A stretch of DNA of 64,000 nucleotides from Camellia lanceoleosa (GCA_025200525.1 CM045767.1:118604021-118668020); one strand, 5' to 3'. Shown: positions 45,911-58,349, numbered from the stretch's first letter. A program made the numbers and translations. The notes: a model not told the origin generated them from the letters alone.

Positions 45911-46209
45911 TTCAATACCCCTCTCTTGGCCCCCATTTTTGCATACCATTGTTGTCCTATCTATGCTCACTATTTCGCCATGTCTTGTACTGTAAAAAAT
46001 GCTATTTTGGGGCTGCCTTGCTACTGTTTTGCATGTCATGTACCAATTATGCATGTTTAGTGTGGCTGTAGGCCATTTCGGGTGCTTAATATCGCATTTC
46101 AGGACCGATTCGTGCATTTGGTGTCATTTCCCCACCTTTCGGGACTGTTTTGCATCATTTGTGAGTGCTGAAAATCCATTGGCATGTTTGCATATCATTC
46201 TCTATATCA

Positions 46210-46560
46210 TTTTATGCTTTAATACATTGCCTCAGTTTGCGTGCCCGTGTGCACGCATTTCGAGGCACCTCAGTTTCATCCGACGGCCTCTTATGTGAGT
46301 GTGACTGAGGCCCTCTCATGTTAGTGTAAGCCCAATTTGCATTGTGTATACCATTTCATTCCGTATGTCATTGCCTCAGTTTGCGTGCCCGTGTGCACGC
46401 ATTTCGAGGCACTTCACTTTTATCCGACGGCCTCTTATGTGAGTGGCTGAGGCTCACTCATGTTAGTGTAAGTCCAATTGCATTGCGTATGCCATTTTAT
46501 ATCTTAGGATCATTTCCTCGGTTTGCGCGCCCGTGGGCACGCATTTCGAGGCATCTCATT
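46210..46560 (+). repeat. Three-copy ~150-bp tandem repeat with GCGTGCCCGTGTGCACGC hairpin
   Basis: Copies near 46221, 46373 and 46515 share CCTCAGTTTGCGTGCCCGTG, GCACGCATTTCGAGGCA and (first two) TCCGACGGCCTCTTATGTGA. GCGTGC and GCACGC form a stem, extended outward by CCTC/GAGG. Confidence 0.85.
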
Positions 46561-47657
46561 TTCATAGCATTGTGCATGCTAGGATTGTATTTTAGTTGCA
46601 TTCATGCATATCATGCATATTGCATCGTGTTCGGGATAGGAGTTAGCCCGGGCACGGGAAACGAGGCGCGATCCGTACTCCGAGTGACGGAACGGGTCTC
46701 AATTCCCAAGTCACCGACACTCCGGATTACCCATGGTGGAGTTAGGTTTTGTTGTAGCATTCATTTGCATTCACCCTATATTGAGTTGTGCAATCCGACT
46801 CCTCGGCCATCATGCATCGATATACGTGATTGGTGGCATGAGGATCGAGGCATGCATATATTTGTGAAATACATTGCTATGCCCCTTTCCTGCTCTCTGT
46901 TGCAACAAAATGAAGGATCAGTAACTTTTCGGAGCGTGGCACGCATTTCGAGAAACCTTGCAAACAGAGGCTAATTGGGGCATCCTAGTGGATTTCTGCG
47001 CAAGGCAGCCCAACATGCATCATTTCATTATCCGGAGCAGAGTCAAGGCAGCCCCTGGCTTGCACGCCAATTTTACAGCTTTCTTATTTAATTTGATAAT
47101 TAATTAAGAATTTGTATATTTATTATTCGGACTGTATATTTCGGACTGTATTATTCTTTTATTTCGGGACTGTATTATTTATTCGGACCCTCTGCGCGAG
47201 GGCATAATTGTAATAAGTGTGGATGAGTGTGATGTATGTCTTCCAACCCCCACTTCTTTCTCCCTTTTATTTACCCGCTTATGATGGTTAGATATAGGGC
47301 ATATTTCAATTAGCATACAGTATGACGGCATGTTTGCATCATTCATCCGTTTTGCACGCACCGGGCTCGGCGCATCATACAAACTGCATTTGTATTTCAA
47401 TTCCAAATTGAGTACGTGATAATTGTAGCATTTCATATACCATGTTTAGAATAGCCGAGCCTGCTATAGTTTGCATCTTTGCATGTGTTGCATTAGGCAA
47501 TTCTGTATACTTAGGACCATACATGGATTTCTAACAAGCTTCTGTTTTGGCTTGGAGTACTCGGTGAGTTTTATGCTTTAGCATCCTTGCATGCGTGTGA
47601 GTGTTGCCATAAATAGCACCCTTACCATGAGGCTATGTACTCGGTGAGTTTTATGCT

Positions 47658-48662
47658 TTAACTTCACTTGTTGGTCAAACTGAATACTTTATGTGTGTTG
47701 AATGTCAATCAGGTTGTACATGGTCGGAGCATAAAATGGGCAAAAAGACAAAATTTGGACAAAGTTGACTTTTTCTGAAAAAGTCAAACCGATGTTTTAA
47801 ACCTGTTTGGATGTGAGTAGAAGTATAAAAGGAAAAGGAAAAGACTTTTCTAGGGTTCTGAAATTGTTTTGACCTAAAGGGAGAGGCTAGGGTTTGGAAG
47901 GGAAGAAACAAAAAGTTTCAAGGATGTCTTCTATGGTGGTTTCTTCTCCATCTACTTCTTTCCACTCCTCCATGAGTGGCTAGTCTCATTTTCTAGGGTT
48001 TTGATGAAACCCTAACCAAGTAATTATTTTGTTTTCTTTTTTATTTTTAATTATGTAAAGGTTTGAACATTTGTATGGTGATTTAGAAGTTCATATATAT
48101 ATTTTTCATTATCTCTTCGAATATTTGACTTTCTGTGATTGTTGAATGTTATCCATATATGTGTTTTCTATTCCTTCGCATTCAAGGTATGAGACGAACC
48201 ATACTACGAGGAACGAATCGTATCACTACCTTTGTTTAGAGTAAACTATTCGTATTACTTGATATGGTTCGTGCTCGTACATTGAATGTGATGATCTTCT
48301 TGTCAGATGCTTCGAACTTGTAGTTGCGAAACATTAATCTGTTCAAACCATAGCATAATTGATTTCAATTTGAAACCCTAATTATGTGGTTAGTGGTGAA
48401 TTCTCTACCTTAGGATTTTTTCCCAATTCAGTAAAACCAATTTCAATTATTATTGATAATTTAATTCCTTAGTTTATTTTATTTGTTATTAAATTAAGTT
48501 ATGAACCATCAATCTTTTTTATCAAAATTAATTTAGGAATTTAACAATTGAATTAGATTAATTTCACAATTGTCTCTATGGATCGATACCTGGACTTGCC
48601 ATTATTCTAAAAGAATTTGATATAGTTTAGTGATTATTTTTGGTGTGTTCAACGACCCATCA
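47658..48662 (+). repeat. 3' LTR of the Athila-like element, 5' end missing
   Basis: Aligns with 8148-9067 plus 11014-11104 and ends GACCCATCA followed by TSD ATCCT (48663-48667). Its first ~45 bases and the preceding polypurine tract were deleted together with the end of the neighbouring Tat LTR. At the join lies a 24-base copy of nearby sequence. Confidence 0.88.
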
Positions 48663-48667
48663 ATCCT

Positions 48668-49405
48668 ATAACTAAAAAAACCTCCGAAAAAATCCACTTC
48701 CCCAACACCAACATTATAAATTGTCATATTATTTTTTTAAAAAATTTAGAAACTTATTAAAATAGTATATTCTCAAACAAGACCTTAATTCACATTAGTC
48801 TTATTGAAATTAAGTCTTAATAAAATAGTCGTTAAAAATAAATTTTTATAACAATTTTTTACACAAGTCACTAAAAATTGATAATTAGTGATTTTTTTGT
48901 CACGATTTTCATAAATTGTCATTAAAACTTATAATTAATGATTTTTTTGACAATTTTTTCAAACTATCATTGAAAGTTGAAAATTAATAACGTTTTTTTG
49001 TGATGATTTTTTTAAACTGTCGCTAAAACTTATAATTAGTGACATTTTTTATGATAAAATTTTCAAACTGTCAAGGACAATTAACAATTATTTTTTAAAA
49101 TGATAAGTATTTTTATTTTTTTATTTTTTTAAAAATATTTCTGAAATAAAATTTAAAAAAGCAAATCAAATATGGCCTAAATATATATATATATATATAT
49201 AAGCACGTTTGGGAAGAAAAAGTTTTGGCCTTTTTGGACTAAAATAGCACTATAAGACAAAATAGATTAAAATAGTCAATAAGACAAACTATCACATCAA
49301 ACTCATAATTATTTTATTTTTTTCTCTTACAAATATCACATTTAATTACAAAAAAAAGCTAATCATCTTTGCAAATACAACTATTTTAACCTATTAAAAT
49401 AGTTA
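48668..49405. other. AT-rich DNA between the two nests, with short tandem repeats
   Basis: No gene. From about 48873 to 49080 four degenerate units of about 55-65 bases share the pattern ACTAAAA.TTGATAATTAGTGA then TTTTTTTGT.ACGATTTT. Each has small complementary arms (TCACTAA/TTAGTGA). A (TA)n run lies near 49182. Confidence 0.65.
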
Positions 49406-49899
49406 AAAACTAAAGGGCAAACCTCACTTTACCCCTCTGCGTTTTGGGCTCGGTGTGGATTACTCCTGTGACATTTAGAAATTATCACATAACCCTCACA
49501 TGGTTTGTGGACAAAAACGCACCATCCACTTTTCCATCCAAATTAATAGGTTGTGAGGTTCACATGCCCATGAAGAGAGTAAGTTATATTTTTATGACCA
49601 AAGTGCCCCTTACACATCTTTAAATTTACAAAAGCTTGTCATTCTTCTTCCTCCTCCTCTCTCACAAAATAAACAAATACATCTATGAAAAAAGGTTGTT
49701 TCTTCAAAATCAAGGTTGTTTAAATCCTCTAAACAAACACATCTTTAAATTTAGAGATAGAATCAAGAAGAAGAAGAAGAAGTGCATATAATCAAGAGAG
49801 AAAACAAACACATCTTTATAATCCAGTTGTTAAAGACAATCAAGAAGAAGAGAATAAGACAAGAATAAGTCTAGGCTTCAAGAAAAAAAAAACGGGAAA

Positions 49900-50160
49900 A
49901 GGATCAAGAAAAGAGGAGGAGTAGGAGGAGGAGGAGGGGAGGGGAGAATGAGGGGAGGAGAAGGAGGAGGAGGAGGATCGTCGCAGCCTCCGCCGTCGGT
50001 CGTCTGCCCGCCGCCTGGCCGTCACCCAGCCTTCGCCGCCTCGCTTGCCCGCCTCCGCCTCCGCCCATTTCTATGGCCCCCTCTAGTTCCTCCTCCACCT
50101 CCTCCTCCGCCTCCCCTCCTCCTCCTCCTCTTCCTCCATTTTTCCTGACATTTTTCCTGT
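49900..50160. other. GC-rich, codon-repeat-like patch in the Mutator-like element
   Basis: An island of GGAGGA/CCTCCT triplets with a Ser/Pro/Arg-rich potential product in several frames on both strands. No domain is recognised. It contrasts with the AT-rich surroundings and could be captured exon or leader sequence. I do not call it a gene. Confidence 0.4.
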
Positions 50161-51480
50161 TTTTTTTTCGTGATATGTAGCAGCTCTGATAAGATAATAT
50201 AAGATAATGAGGGGAGGAAAATTAGAAAGAAAAAAAAACATGGGTGCATACATATACAAATCCAAACCTATTTGTATATATTTATATTTTTCTTGATCAT
50301 GTGTACGTACATATATATATATATATATGTTTGTATATTTATATAAATCCAAACCCATTTTTCTGATCATATACAAACTTAGTTCACATATATAAATTGA
50401 AACCCATTTTTTTTAAATCCATTTTTCTTGATCATGTGTACACACACACATATATATATATACATAAAACACATCTCTCTTCGTTTCTTCAATCTGTCCT
50501 ATAAGTAGCCTTTTACCACAACAGAACGAGCCAAATTCAAACACATAGTGTGCATGTTGGTGAATGCCTTAATGTATTTGTTCAAACACATGGTGTGCAC
50601 CCCGAAAATGTGACGACCCCATCACATATAATGATTAGCACTTAATTAATTAAGGAGATTTGAAATTTAATTGTCAATTGTTCTAATTTAATCTGGGATT
50701 TACGAAAATTGTGGAGATTGATTCATATATGATTCTATTGAGGATTAATTTTGGAATTAGAAATTAGAATCCTAAATGGCTCAAGAAAGTACAAATGGTG
50801 AATTTAACTATTTTAATTTAGAGTATCGGACCATATGGAAATTTAATTAAATATCCGATTCAAATTTGTGAAATTGAGATTTGATTAATTAGGTCCTAAT
50901 TGGAGTTAATTAAGTTCTGAGAATTGGGAATTAAGGTTTTCATGAATTAAATTTATTTGTGAGGTATTCAATTGGGCATGTAATTTATTGGCGAAAATTT
51001 TAAAGTTTAATCCGGAATTGAAGACCTTAATGATTTGAGGAACCAAAATTTATAATGGAAATAAGTTTAATTTGATGTTTAGAGCCTTTTGGAAGTTTGA
51101 TTAAAAATCTGATTCAGACTGATAAATTTAAATATAATTAATTGGGCTCTAATAGAAGTCAAATTATATTAATTAAATTATGAGAGATCTATGATTAGTT
51201 ATGGTTAATTTAATTATATGTTAATCAAGACTCATTAAGAATAAGTATGTTTCAATTAAATTAATCTTAACCATAAATTGAACTATGGATGGATCTAAAG
51301 TTGTGGGTGCATGTGAAGTGAGGGTGTGCTGAGAAATCCACGTGGGTGTATTGAGAAATCTGGTAGTGCTGCGTTGGAGATTGAGAAAAGGGTGCTAGTG
51401 TGCTATTTGTTATCAATAAGAGAGGTGTCCATGTGTATATCATACTAATTTCAAAGGGAGAAGTGAACCATTTTTCATGG

Positions 51481-52417
51481 GTGTCAGGATCCTCTAAATT
51501 GAAAGGCCTAGAGTGATCTCCCAAAGTTACCAATCCGACGGCTGAAATTAAAACTAACCAAAATGACATCGTTTTGGTTAGTAAGTTAAAAAAAAAAAAA
51601 AAAAAAATCATTTCAAATTCCCTCCGTATACGCAGGTATAGCAGAAGGTGGAACGAAGAAAAGGAAAACAGAGTGCGAGAGAGAGAGAGAGAGAGGTCGT
51701 TCCTCCCTCCCTTCCGTCACCCTGTCGTCCTGCCTCCATATAACTGTTACATTATTTTGGTCTTACAGTTATATGCAATTTACAAATTCACAAAATAGAA
51801 AACAATCTCCCAAAATATACACAGTTAAGCTAAGCTAGGTTCAAAAACAATTTGAATTGACTGATATATTAAGCTATATATAACTGTGTATATCTGTGTA
51901 TATATGCAATTGACTGATAACTGTTCATACAACTATGTATATAAGCTAAGCTAAGGTTCAAAAGCAAAAAAAAAAAAAAAATCAAAATCCCAGAAATAGA
52001 TTTCAAAAAAATCATGTAAGAATTATGTAATTGTGTATTATCATTAACATTAAAAAAAAAATCCAAATTTTTCCACAACATGGCTTTCATAAAAATACAT
52101 AAAATGAGAGTATATAGCAGGCAACCAACTAACTAAATGAAGCATTGAATAGAAAAACATAAAGCTTACACAGACAAGCAAGTTAACAAGGATTTGGAAG
52201 GAGGAGCGGCCTCTCTCTCTTCTTCTCTTTCTCGCACTCTGTTTTCATTTCCCTTCTGCTATACCTGTGTATATGGAGGGAATTTGAAATGAATTTTTCT
52301 TTTTTTTTTCAACTTACTAACCAAAACGACGTCGTTTTGGTTAGTTTTAATTTCAGCCGTTGGATTGGTAACTCTAGGAGATCACTCTAGGCTTCTCACT
52401 TTAGAGGATCCTGATGC
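51481..52417. mobile_element. Inverted-repeat element (~0.94 kb, arms ~220 bp), possibly Mutator-like
   Basis: The arms 51481-51700 and 52195-52417 are inverted copies, sharing TCAGGATCCTCTAAA, GCCTAGAGTGATCTC, GGCTGAAATTAAAACTAACC, GTATAGCAGAAGG and AAAACAGAGTGCGAGA. Flanks TTTTCATGG and TTTTCGCAG agree at 6 of 9, so a 9-bp duplication is only suggested. No coding sequence inside. Confidence 0.65.
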
Positions 52418-52532
52418 TTTTCGCAGCTGAAGAAGTACGAAACAGGGGCAAAGAGAGATCACTCTAGGCTTCTCACTTTAAAGGATCCTGACGCTTTTCA
52501 CAGCTGAAGAAGTACGAAACAGGGGCAAAGAG
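52379..52532. repeat. 77-bp tandem duplication
   Basis: Two copies (52379-52455, 52456-52532) covering the end of the inverted-repeat element and its flank, from ATCACTCTAGGCTTCTCAC to TACGAAACAGGGGCAAAGAG, with few differences. Confidence 0.9.
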
Positions 52533-54518
52533 AGAGCTCAATTCTTTTGTTGAAATAGAACACTTGTTACTGGAAATAATGAAGCAAGCTCAAGTGAAAA
52601 ACTAAGGGAATAAGAGAGGAAGTTAGAGAAAGTCAAAAATTGAGAAGGAGGCTCAAGAAGTCAACACATTAGGTAAATATTTATCCTAATTCTTGTAGAT
52701 AATTTAGTTAAAAGCTGGAATTAAGAAAGGTATGGAATTATTCTCATGAATTTTGTAAGAAATTGGGTTTTGAGTAAGAAATTAGTTAGGTTTAAGGTTG
52801 TAGAAATTAATTTGGAAATTAATTATTTTAGGTTTTGATTTTGATTATGAACCCATGCATGTAATGTAATTTAGGAGTTTGACTCAAATTAAACATAGCT
52901 TGGAGCATCTATGATTATGAATTAAATTGAGGTTAAAAATTGAGCTAAGTTTAAGATTAAGGAAATAAGTTTGGAAAGTAGTTAGTTTGAGTTTGATTTT
53001 GTCATTCTTCATAAATTTGAAACTCAACCTTACATGCATCATAGGATTTCAAGGTTTTGAGATTTTAATTCATGTTTAAAAGGTTTATGGATTTGAATTT
53101 GAGTTTGATGTGAAGAAAATTAATAGTAATCCAAATTAGAGCTATTCTAATTGAAATTATTTAGTTTTGATCTTAATTTCATACATGCAAAGTTTCATAA
53201 CTCCAATTTCATGATTTAAAGGAAAATAGAAAAGAATTAAGAATCAATTTCATGTAATCTCAAAGAAATGAGTAAAAGGGTGAAGGAATTGAATTAAATT
53301 CAAATTGTAGAAATTAAATTAGAATTTCAATTGTGCATGCATCATGAATTTTTCAAGAGTTTTGAAAGTTTAATTCATGTTTCAAAATTTGTGGGTTTGA
53401 AATTGGGTTTGATATGGTGAAAAATAAATAGGAATAACCGAAGGAAAAATTAGAATTAAATGAGAGTAACCGAAAGACAAACAAGTAACCGAATTAAATC
53501 GATTGTAGAGTGTAATTATAATTGTGTTGTGGTTGACTTTATTTGTTTAGGTCGGACGCCGAACCATTAGTACGTGTACTGAGGAGCCCACTGAGAGTAA
53601 CAATGTTATAAAGATATATTCAATCGTATTTATTTCCAGATTGATAAATCATATTGCTTTCTAAAATGATACTTTTTATCGCTTGAATGATGATCCTATT
53701 TTGAACTGTATTCGTGGCATCCATAGCATATTGTGATTGTTATTGTTATTGATATCGTTATTGTTACAGAGATCTCTGTCAGTTCCAAATCTTGGAACTA
53801 GTGTTATTGTTTGATGGCCATCAATTGATTGTTCGGTCTTTTAAAACCTAGTGTATTGTTGCTATTGGATGTATCACGTATGACTTATAAGAATAAGATT
53901 GATTGAATCGATTGAATTGAACGATTGATTGACAAATGATAGTGATTGAAGTGTTCTAATGCTAATCGATTATTTCAAAGATTGTCAAGGATATCATTCT
54001 TAACCTCTTTACACATTTGTTATCCACTGGGCTTTAGCTCACAGTTTATTATATATATGTAGGTGGCCAGGCACCCGATCAAATCTAGAGGCGTCGACTC
54101 GAACCCTTGTTTCGTCAAGCCAGCTATTATCCCTCATTGAGAGGTTTCGAACTAGCATGTGTCAATGTGTTTTTGGGTGGCTCGACTTCACCCTTTTGAG
54201 TTTGTTGAGTGAAAAGAATGTTTTAAGACTAATGTCAATACTGTTCCAGATGATGGGATCGATTCCCTAACTTATGTTTTGTCTTGTATATATATGATTA
54301 TGGGCATAAATGGTTATGAATATGGCTATGTACATGAAAGTTTATCTCCATTCAGGTCCTCACAGCTCATTGGACGATGTATGTTGTTATTGATTGGCTT
54401 CCACCAGCCTCGTTATATTGTATTATTGTCAGTATTGTTAAATAGGCTTTCGATAATCACAGATTACTAGCCGGTTACGATGCTAAACCTATAGGAGTGG
54501 GTTTGGTTCGTGACAAAA

Positions 54519-54836
54519 AAACATGCTGTGCCACATCGGAAAAACTTGAACGCACTTCCTGAACTTGATCAATGGTCTTCTCCACCTAAAATTCAAGCAC
54601 AAACAAGCAATTCAATCAAATGGGTATCAATTAAAACTGAAAAAAAATAAAATAAAATCAGCTTTAAGAGACAGAGTTGTGTAAGTTTATGGGACTTACT
54701 TGGGTGAGAGAAGAGACAATCTGATCTCTGGAAAGGCTAAGATCTTTGGATTTATGTGGGGTTGAAAAGAGGGCAAACAAGAAGAGAGTGGTAGAGATTG
54801 GGAGTGAAGCAAAGGAGGGTCTGAATTGAGATTTGT
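54519..54836 (-). pseudogene. CAS: Captured fragment of the chloroplast calcium-sensing receptor gene CAS
   Basis: On the - strand, an exon piece ends at 54700 (codons for ...KDLSLSRDQIVSSLTQ) with donor GTAAGT. A 114-bp intron (54699-54586) ends in TTTTAG. The next exon starts at 54585 with VEKTIDQVQE and runs to DVAQHVF near 54519. Upstream in the same frame is FASLPISTTLFLFALFSTPH. Order, spacing and the words SLP.ST, DQIVSSLT, VEKTI.QVQE and VF match the N-terminal part of plant CAS, a thylakoid protein involved in calcium signalling. The fragment is cut at 54519, where other sequence follows, so it encodes only about 70 residues. The retained intron shows capture of genomic DNA. Its 5' part lies beyond the retroelement at 60582-60630. 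Confidence 0.8.
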
Positions 54837-56834
54837 TGTCACGCCCCGAATTCGCCCCTAAAAGTTCGGTAACGTAACCGGCCAGTAATCCTAGATTACC
54901 ACAGGCCTATCTGTACATAACATAAATAAAAGGGGCTCGCGGAAGCGAAATAGCAAAACTAATAGTCCAAAGAGCTGTGCATAAATATGAACATAGATTT
55001 ACATGCCAAAAATGTTAATTTACCCACCAACTACATATCATGTATCCAGAAATTCATGTACAAACATATAAAACATATACATCAGCCACATATACAACTG
55101 AAACAAAACACATACGGCCTTTCAGGCCTAGCCCAACTCGGGGCACACATAACTCTGGTGGCTTCAAAACGGCGGCTCGGTGCAAGACTCCCCGACTGCT
55201 CACCTATAAAATACATATATACGGGGGTGAGCTAAAGCCCAGCAAGTAACATTAACGTAAAGGGGTAATGAACGAATTCCACATAACATATATCCGTAAA
55301 CAAATCCTCGCAAACATAATCAATTCATATCAGAACATAATAATGGCATACTACGTAACATAACATAACAGTAACGTCTTCCGACTAGAGTAATCGATTC
55401 GGATCTTGATTAAACACATATCGTCACAATGAAGTGACTAACGAGATCTCAGAATCGGTCATGGACCCAAGATTTTCATGCCGCCCCATGACTTAGGACT
55501 ATCTATGGATGCCATACTACATTTGCAAATCAGATATTCGCTCACACGTAAAGCATTATCATTTCAGAAAACATAATATAGCTTAGCATTTCCAGAACAT
55601 ATGTTGTAAGAACATAACTTTACAGAAATGTTACTTACAGAGGGTTTCCGAAACCGATGGCACGGTCTTCGAGATTTGACCTGTCAAATACCGACATATA
55701 TAACACAATTCTTCAATACATATAGCCATAGAATCAAACAATTCATGTATTCCAATCTTACTCTAATTAAATACTCATTCTCATATAGGTCACATATTCC
55801 TTCCTTATTTTAATTCATTTCATATAATTCTTTCTTATCACCAATTATCAATAAATCACATGGTTTATGTTATCTAGTTTCCTTACTTTATTTCACTTCA
55901 TGACAAATTAGTCTTTCTTTCCATAATTCATTTCATAAAACTAAGTGTTCATGCTAGATTATTCTTTACTTAATTACATGTAAATGAGGTACTAAATGCA
56001 TGCCAATAATACATTAAATTCAAGCACATGAAGGTCCAAGAAGTAGAAAATATCAAAAAGGCCAAAAACATTTAAGAAACCATTTAATTTAACCATGAAT
56101 TTCATAAACCACACCCAAAACATTTGAAACCATTTTCAATACACAAGACCAAGGCCAAAACATTTTAAAAAGTATTTGGTTTAGCCATTAAAACTTAAGA
56201 CCAAAACCCACATAAATCTATTAAGGATCAAACCATGATTTAACCATAAATTCATGATCATATACTATGGATGCTCAAGATGCAACTTAGATGAAAATAC
56301 AACACAACCTCTCTATTTTTCATAATTTCTCTTCAATTCCACTTACATACCATGAAATTATGCATGAACTTACTTTATTTCAAGAATTTAGAGAGAGATT
56401 CTTACCTTAATTTGGCTAATTAGAGAGAATTAAGCTTGTTCCCCTTTTTCTCCTCTTCTTCCCGTATTCTCTCTCTCTCCCTCCTTTAGATATTTCTTAT
56501 CTTGTGTTTTTGAGTCAACAAAGGTCAAACACCTTTATCCATAAAGCATATATATCAAATAAATTCATTTGTGCCAAAACTTTGAGCCAAACATGGCCTA
56601 ACGAATCAGACGAAATTCAGTCCTCAATTTATCGTTTCGAATGGTTCTAAATATTCCCGGTATCACATAGGCGTGCTCAATTTCAATTTCAACCCGCTTT
56701 AGGTCATCGATTTCAAATTCAAGGTCATAGCTCCAACATATATTTTTCTACTTCAAATAGAAAATTCCCAATTAATTCATATTAATGCGTCGTTAATTAC
56801 TGATAATTGTGACGTATATTCCGGGGTCATTACA
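54837..56834 (-). repeat. LTR (3' in sense) of gag-only element copy 2
   Basis: Shorter than its partner, mainly by loss of a 16-base stretch near 55190 (CCGCCTAGGCTTGACT region). Differences from the partner are concentrated at CpG-rich places (55345-55480, 55530, 56690-56735). The AT-rich middle (55700-56600) is nearly identical to 59450-60350. Confidence 0.9.
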
Positions 56835-57194
56835 TTCTCCCCAACTTAGAAAGTTTGGTCCTCCAAACTTAACTTATCCCAACAAGATTCAAAGCAGAAA
56901 TTCCAGTCACATATTTCTAGTCACAATTCAACGGTTCTGTTCAATTATTCAGCATAATGAAGTAGTTCTTGTATCCGTCTCATAGCAGTAAGGACAATAT
57001 TATAGCAATCAAACATAAGACTGAAGTCAACTAACAAGTTCCATCGTAGTCCAAGCATAGGTAATAACATAGATATATGCAGCCCATAAACATATAATAG
57101 CAAAGGTCATAGCATAGGTAATTTGTTTATCATAGTCATAGTCAATGGTTCTATCATCAATAATCTCCATCGCATAGGTAACAATGCTAACATC

Positions 57195-58349
57195 CTAATA
57201 GATAGTTAAAATCATACCTGTCTTCGCTTTGCCAGTGTCCTGTGTTTTATCTGCAACTAAGGTATAAACTCGTGCTTGCCTCAAAGTAGTCCCTTCAGAA
57301 GTTGATGTTGTAGTTGTTTTCGGTACCATGGTTGAATTAACTCCACTAGCATTGGGCTTCTCATTTCTGGGATAAATTTGTGGACAAGATTTAGCCATAT
57401 GTCCTTTCTGTCCACATTTGAAACATGCTCCTGATATACGGCGACACACGCCCCAATGCTGCTTCCCGCATTCCTTACAAATGGACATATTTACACTTCC
57501 TCCACTTTCCCTTTTTGTATTGTCACTAAACTTTGTAGCCAAATGTTCATTCATAGAAGTCATTGAGTCACCAACTGTTTCTATTTTCTGTTTCTTAAAT
57601 CTCTTACTCTCTACCTCGGTCATTATTGACTGGGACATTTTCAAGGCTGCAATATTTGTTTCCGCCATTAAAGCTCTATCAAGCACATCAACATATTTCT
57701 CCAGTTTCAATACATTTACTCGATCAAGTACCTCAACATGCAATCCGCCCTCAAACTTCCTTGCCTTTTTATACTCTGTATCCACCATATGGAGAGCATA
57801 GCGGGCTAATTCAGTAAACTTCGTTTTGTACTCTGCCACTGACATGGTGCCTTGCTTTAACTGTTCAAATTCAGATATTTTTCTGTCTCGCATACACTGT
57901 GGAAAATATTTTTCATAAAACTTTTCTTTAAATTGGGTCCAAGTCAAATCCCTATCTACCTCTCGTACAAGCATCCACCATCTTCGCTTCCTGTCAGAGT
58001 AAAAGTTGCTAACAACACTTTGTAAGCATCGACACGGAAATACTGCAAAGATCTTTTCTGTTTGTCATACCCTGGTCTCTGCCTTTAAGGGTTCAATTCC
58101 CCCTGCAAATTCTGGTGGTTTTAACTTCTTATACTTCTGTGTCAAACTGATAATATCATCATTATTCATCTGTTCCACTTGCACTGGTGGTGGTGGAGGA
58201 GGCAGAAAAGGTTGTCTCTGCTGTTGTTGATTTTGTTCCTGCTGTTGTCTTACCATCCCAGTTAAAGCCTCTACCATTCTTTCCAACCGGTCTAGTCTAG
58301 CATCAGATGCTTCTGTCTCATTTACATTCCTTGCACTAGTCTCCTCCAT
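57195..58349 (-). pseudogene. gag of gag-only element copy 2
   Basis: ATG at 58349 starts an N-terminal part with a likely coiled coil (ASDARLDRLERMVEAL), then a glutamine-rich stretch and PPPPPP. The frame ends at 58065, and the capsid part continues in another frame from about 57974 to 57195 (259 codons): LTWTQFKEKFYEKYFPQCMR, SVAEYKTKFTELARYA, two cysteine clusters CKECGKQHWGVC and CFKCGQKGHMAKSC (C-x2-C-x4-H-x4-C), then ARVYTLVADK at the end. Together with copy 1 this outlines the ancestral gag of about 390-420 residues. One frame change near 58000-58065 prevents full translation as written. Confidence 0.87.

Larger units (their letters stand above)
43699..47638 (+). repeat. Truncated LTR of the Tat family, long variant
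   Basis: Starts TGTAGACACCCC like 22482 and 37925 and follows the 3' LTR of the Tat element to about 47638, where it is cut off. No second LTR or internal region, so a solo LTR later truncated, or a decayed end. It contains a segment of nearly 2 kb (44952 to about 46905) absent from 37925-41256, made largely of tandem hairpin repeats. The TRIM is absent. The 5' flank TAATG (43694-43698) would be the TSD, but the other side is deleted. Confidence 0.88.
8102..48662 (+). mobile_element. Athila-like Ty3/gypsy retrotransposon, degenerate and multiply interrupted
   Basis: This is the outermost retroelement of the main nest. The LTR begins TGATTAAGGCCG at 8102 and ends GACCCATCA at 11104 and 48662, with the 5-bp TSD ATCCT at 8097-8101 and 48663-48667. 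Just after the 5' LTR comes TTTTGGCACCGTTGCCGGG (11107-11125), matching the primer site typical of Athila elements. Its own pieces are 8102-13068, 20881-22481, 41262-43698 and 47658-48662, about 8 kb once later insertions are removed. gag and protease are recognisable, but reverse transcriptase stops after its first motif, and RNase H and integrase are missing. It is therefore non-autonomous. It is the oldest insertion of the nest because all others lie within it. Confidence 0.85.
50609..54515 (+). repeat. Solo LTR, 3.9 kb, in the Mutator-like element
   Basis: Starts TGTGACGACCCC and ends GGTTCGTGACA, the same termini as the 13069 solo LTR, and the two share internal landmarks (CAGAGATCTCTGTC.GTTCC, TTGATGGCCATCA, GGGCTTTAGCTCAC). 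Flanks GAAAA and AAAAA are a possible TSD with one mismatch. It is about twice the usual family length because it holds an inverted-repeat element at 51481-52417 and a duplication next to it. Confidence 0.75.

Noticed and set aside
49904..50148. Open frames of Ser, Pro or Leu runs on both strands in the GC-rich patch
   Set aside because: They are products of a GGA/TCC-type triplet repeat and appear on both strands alike.
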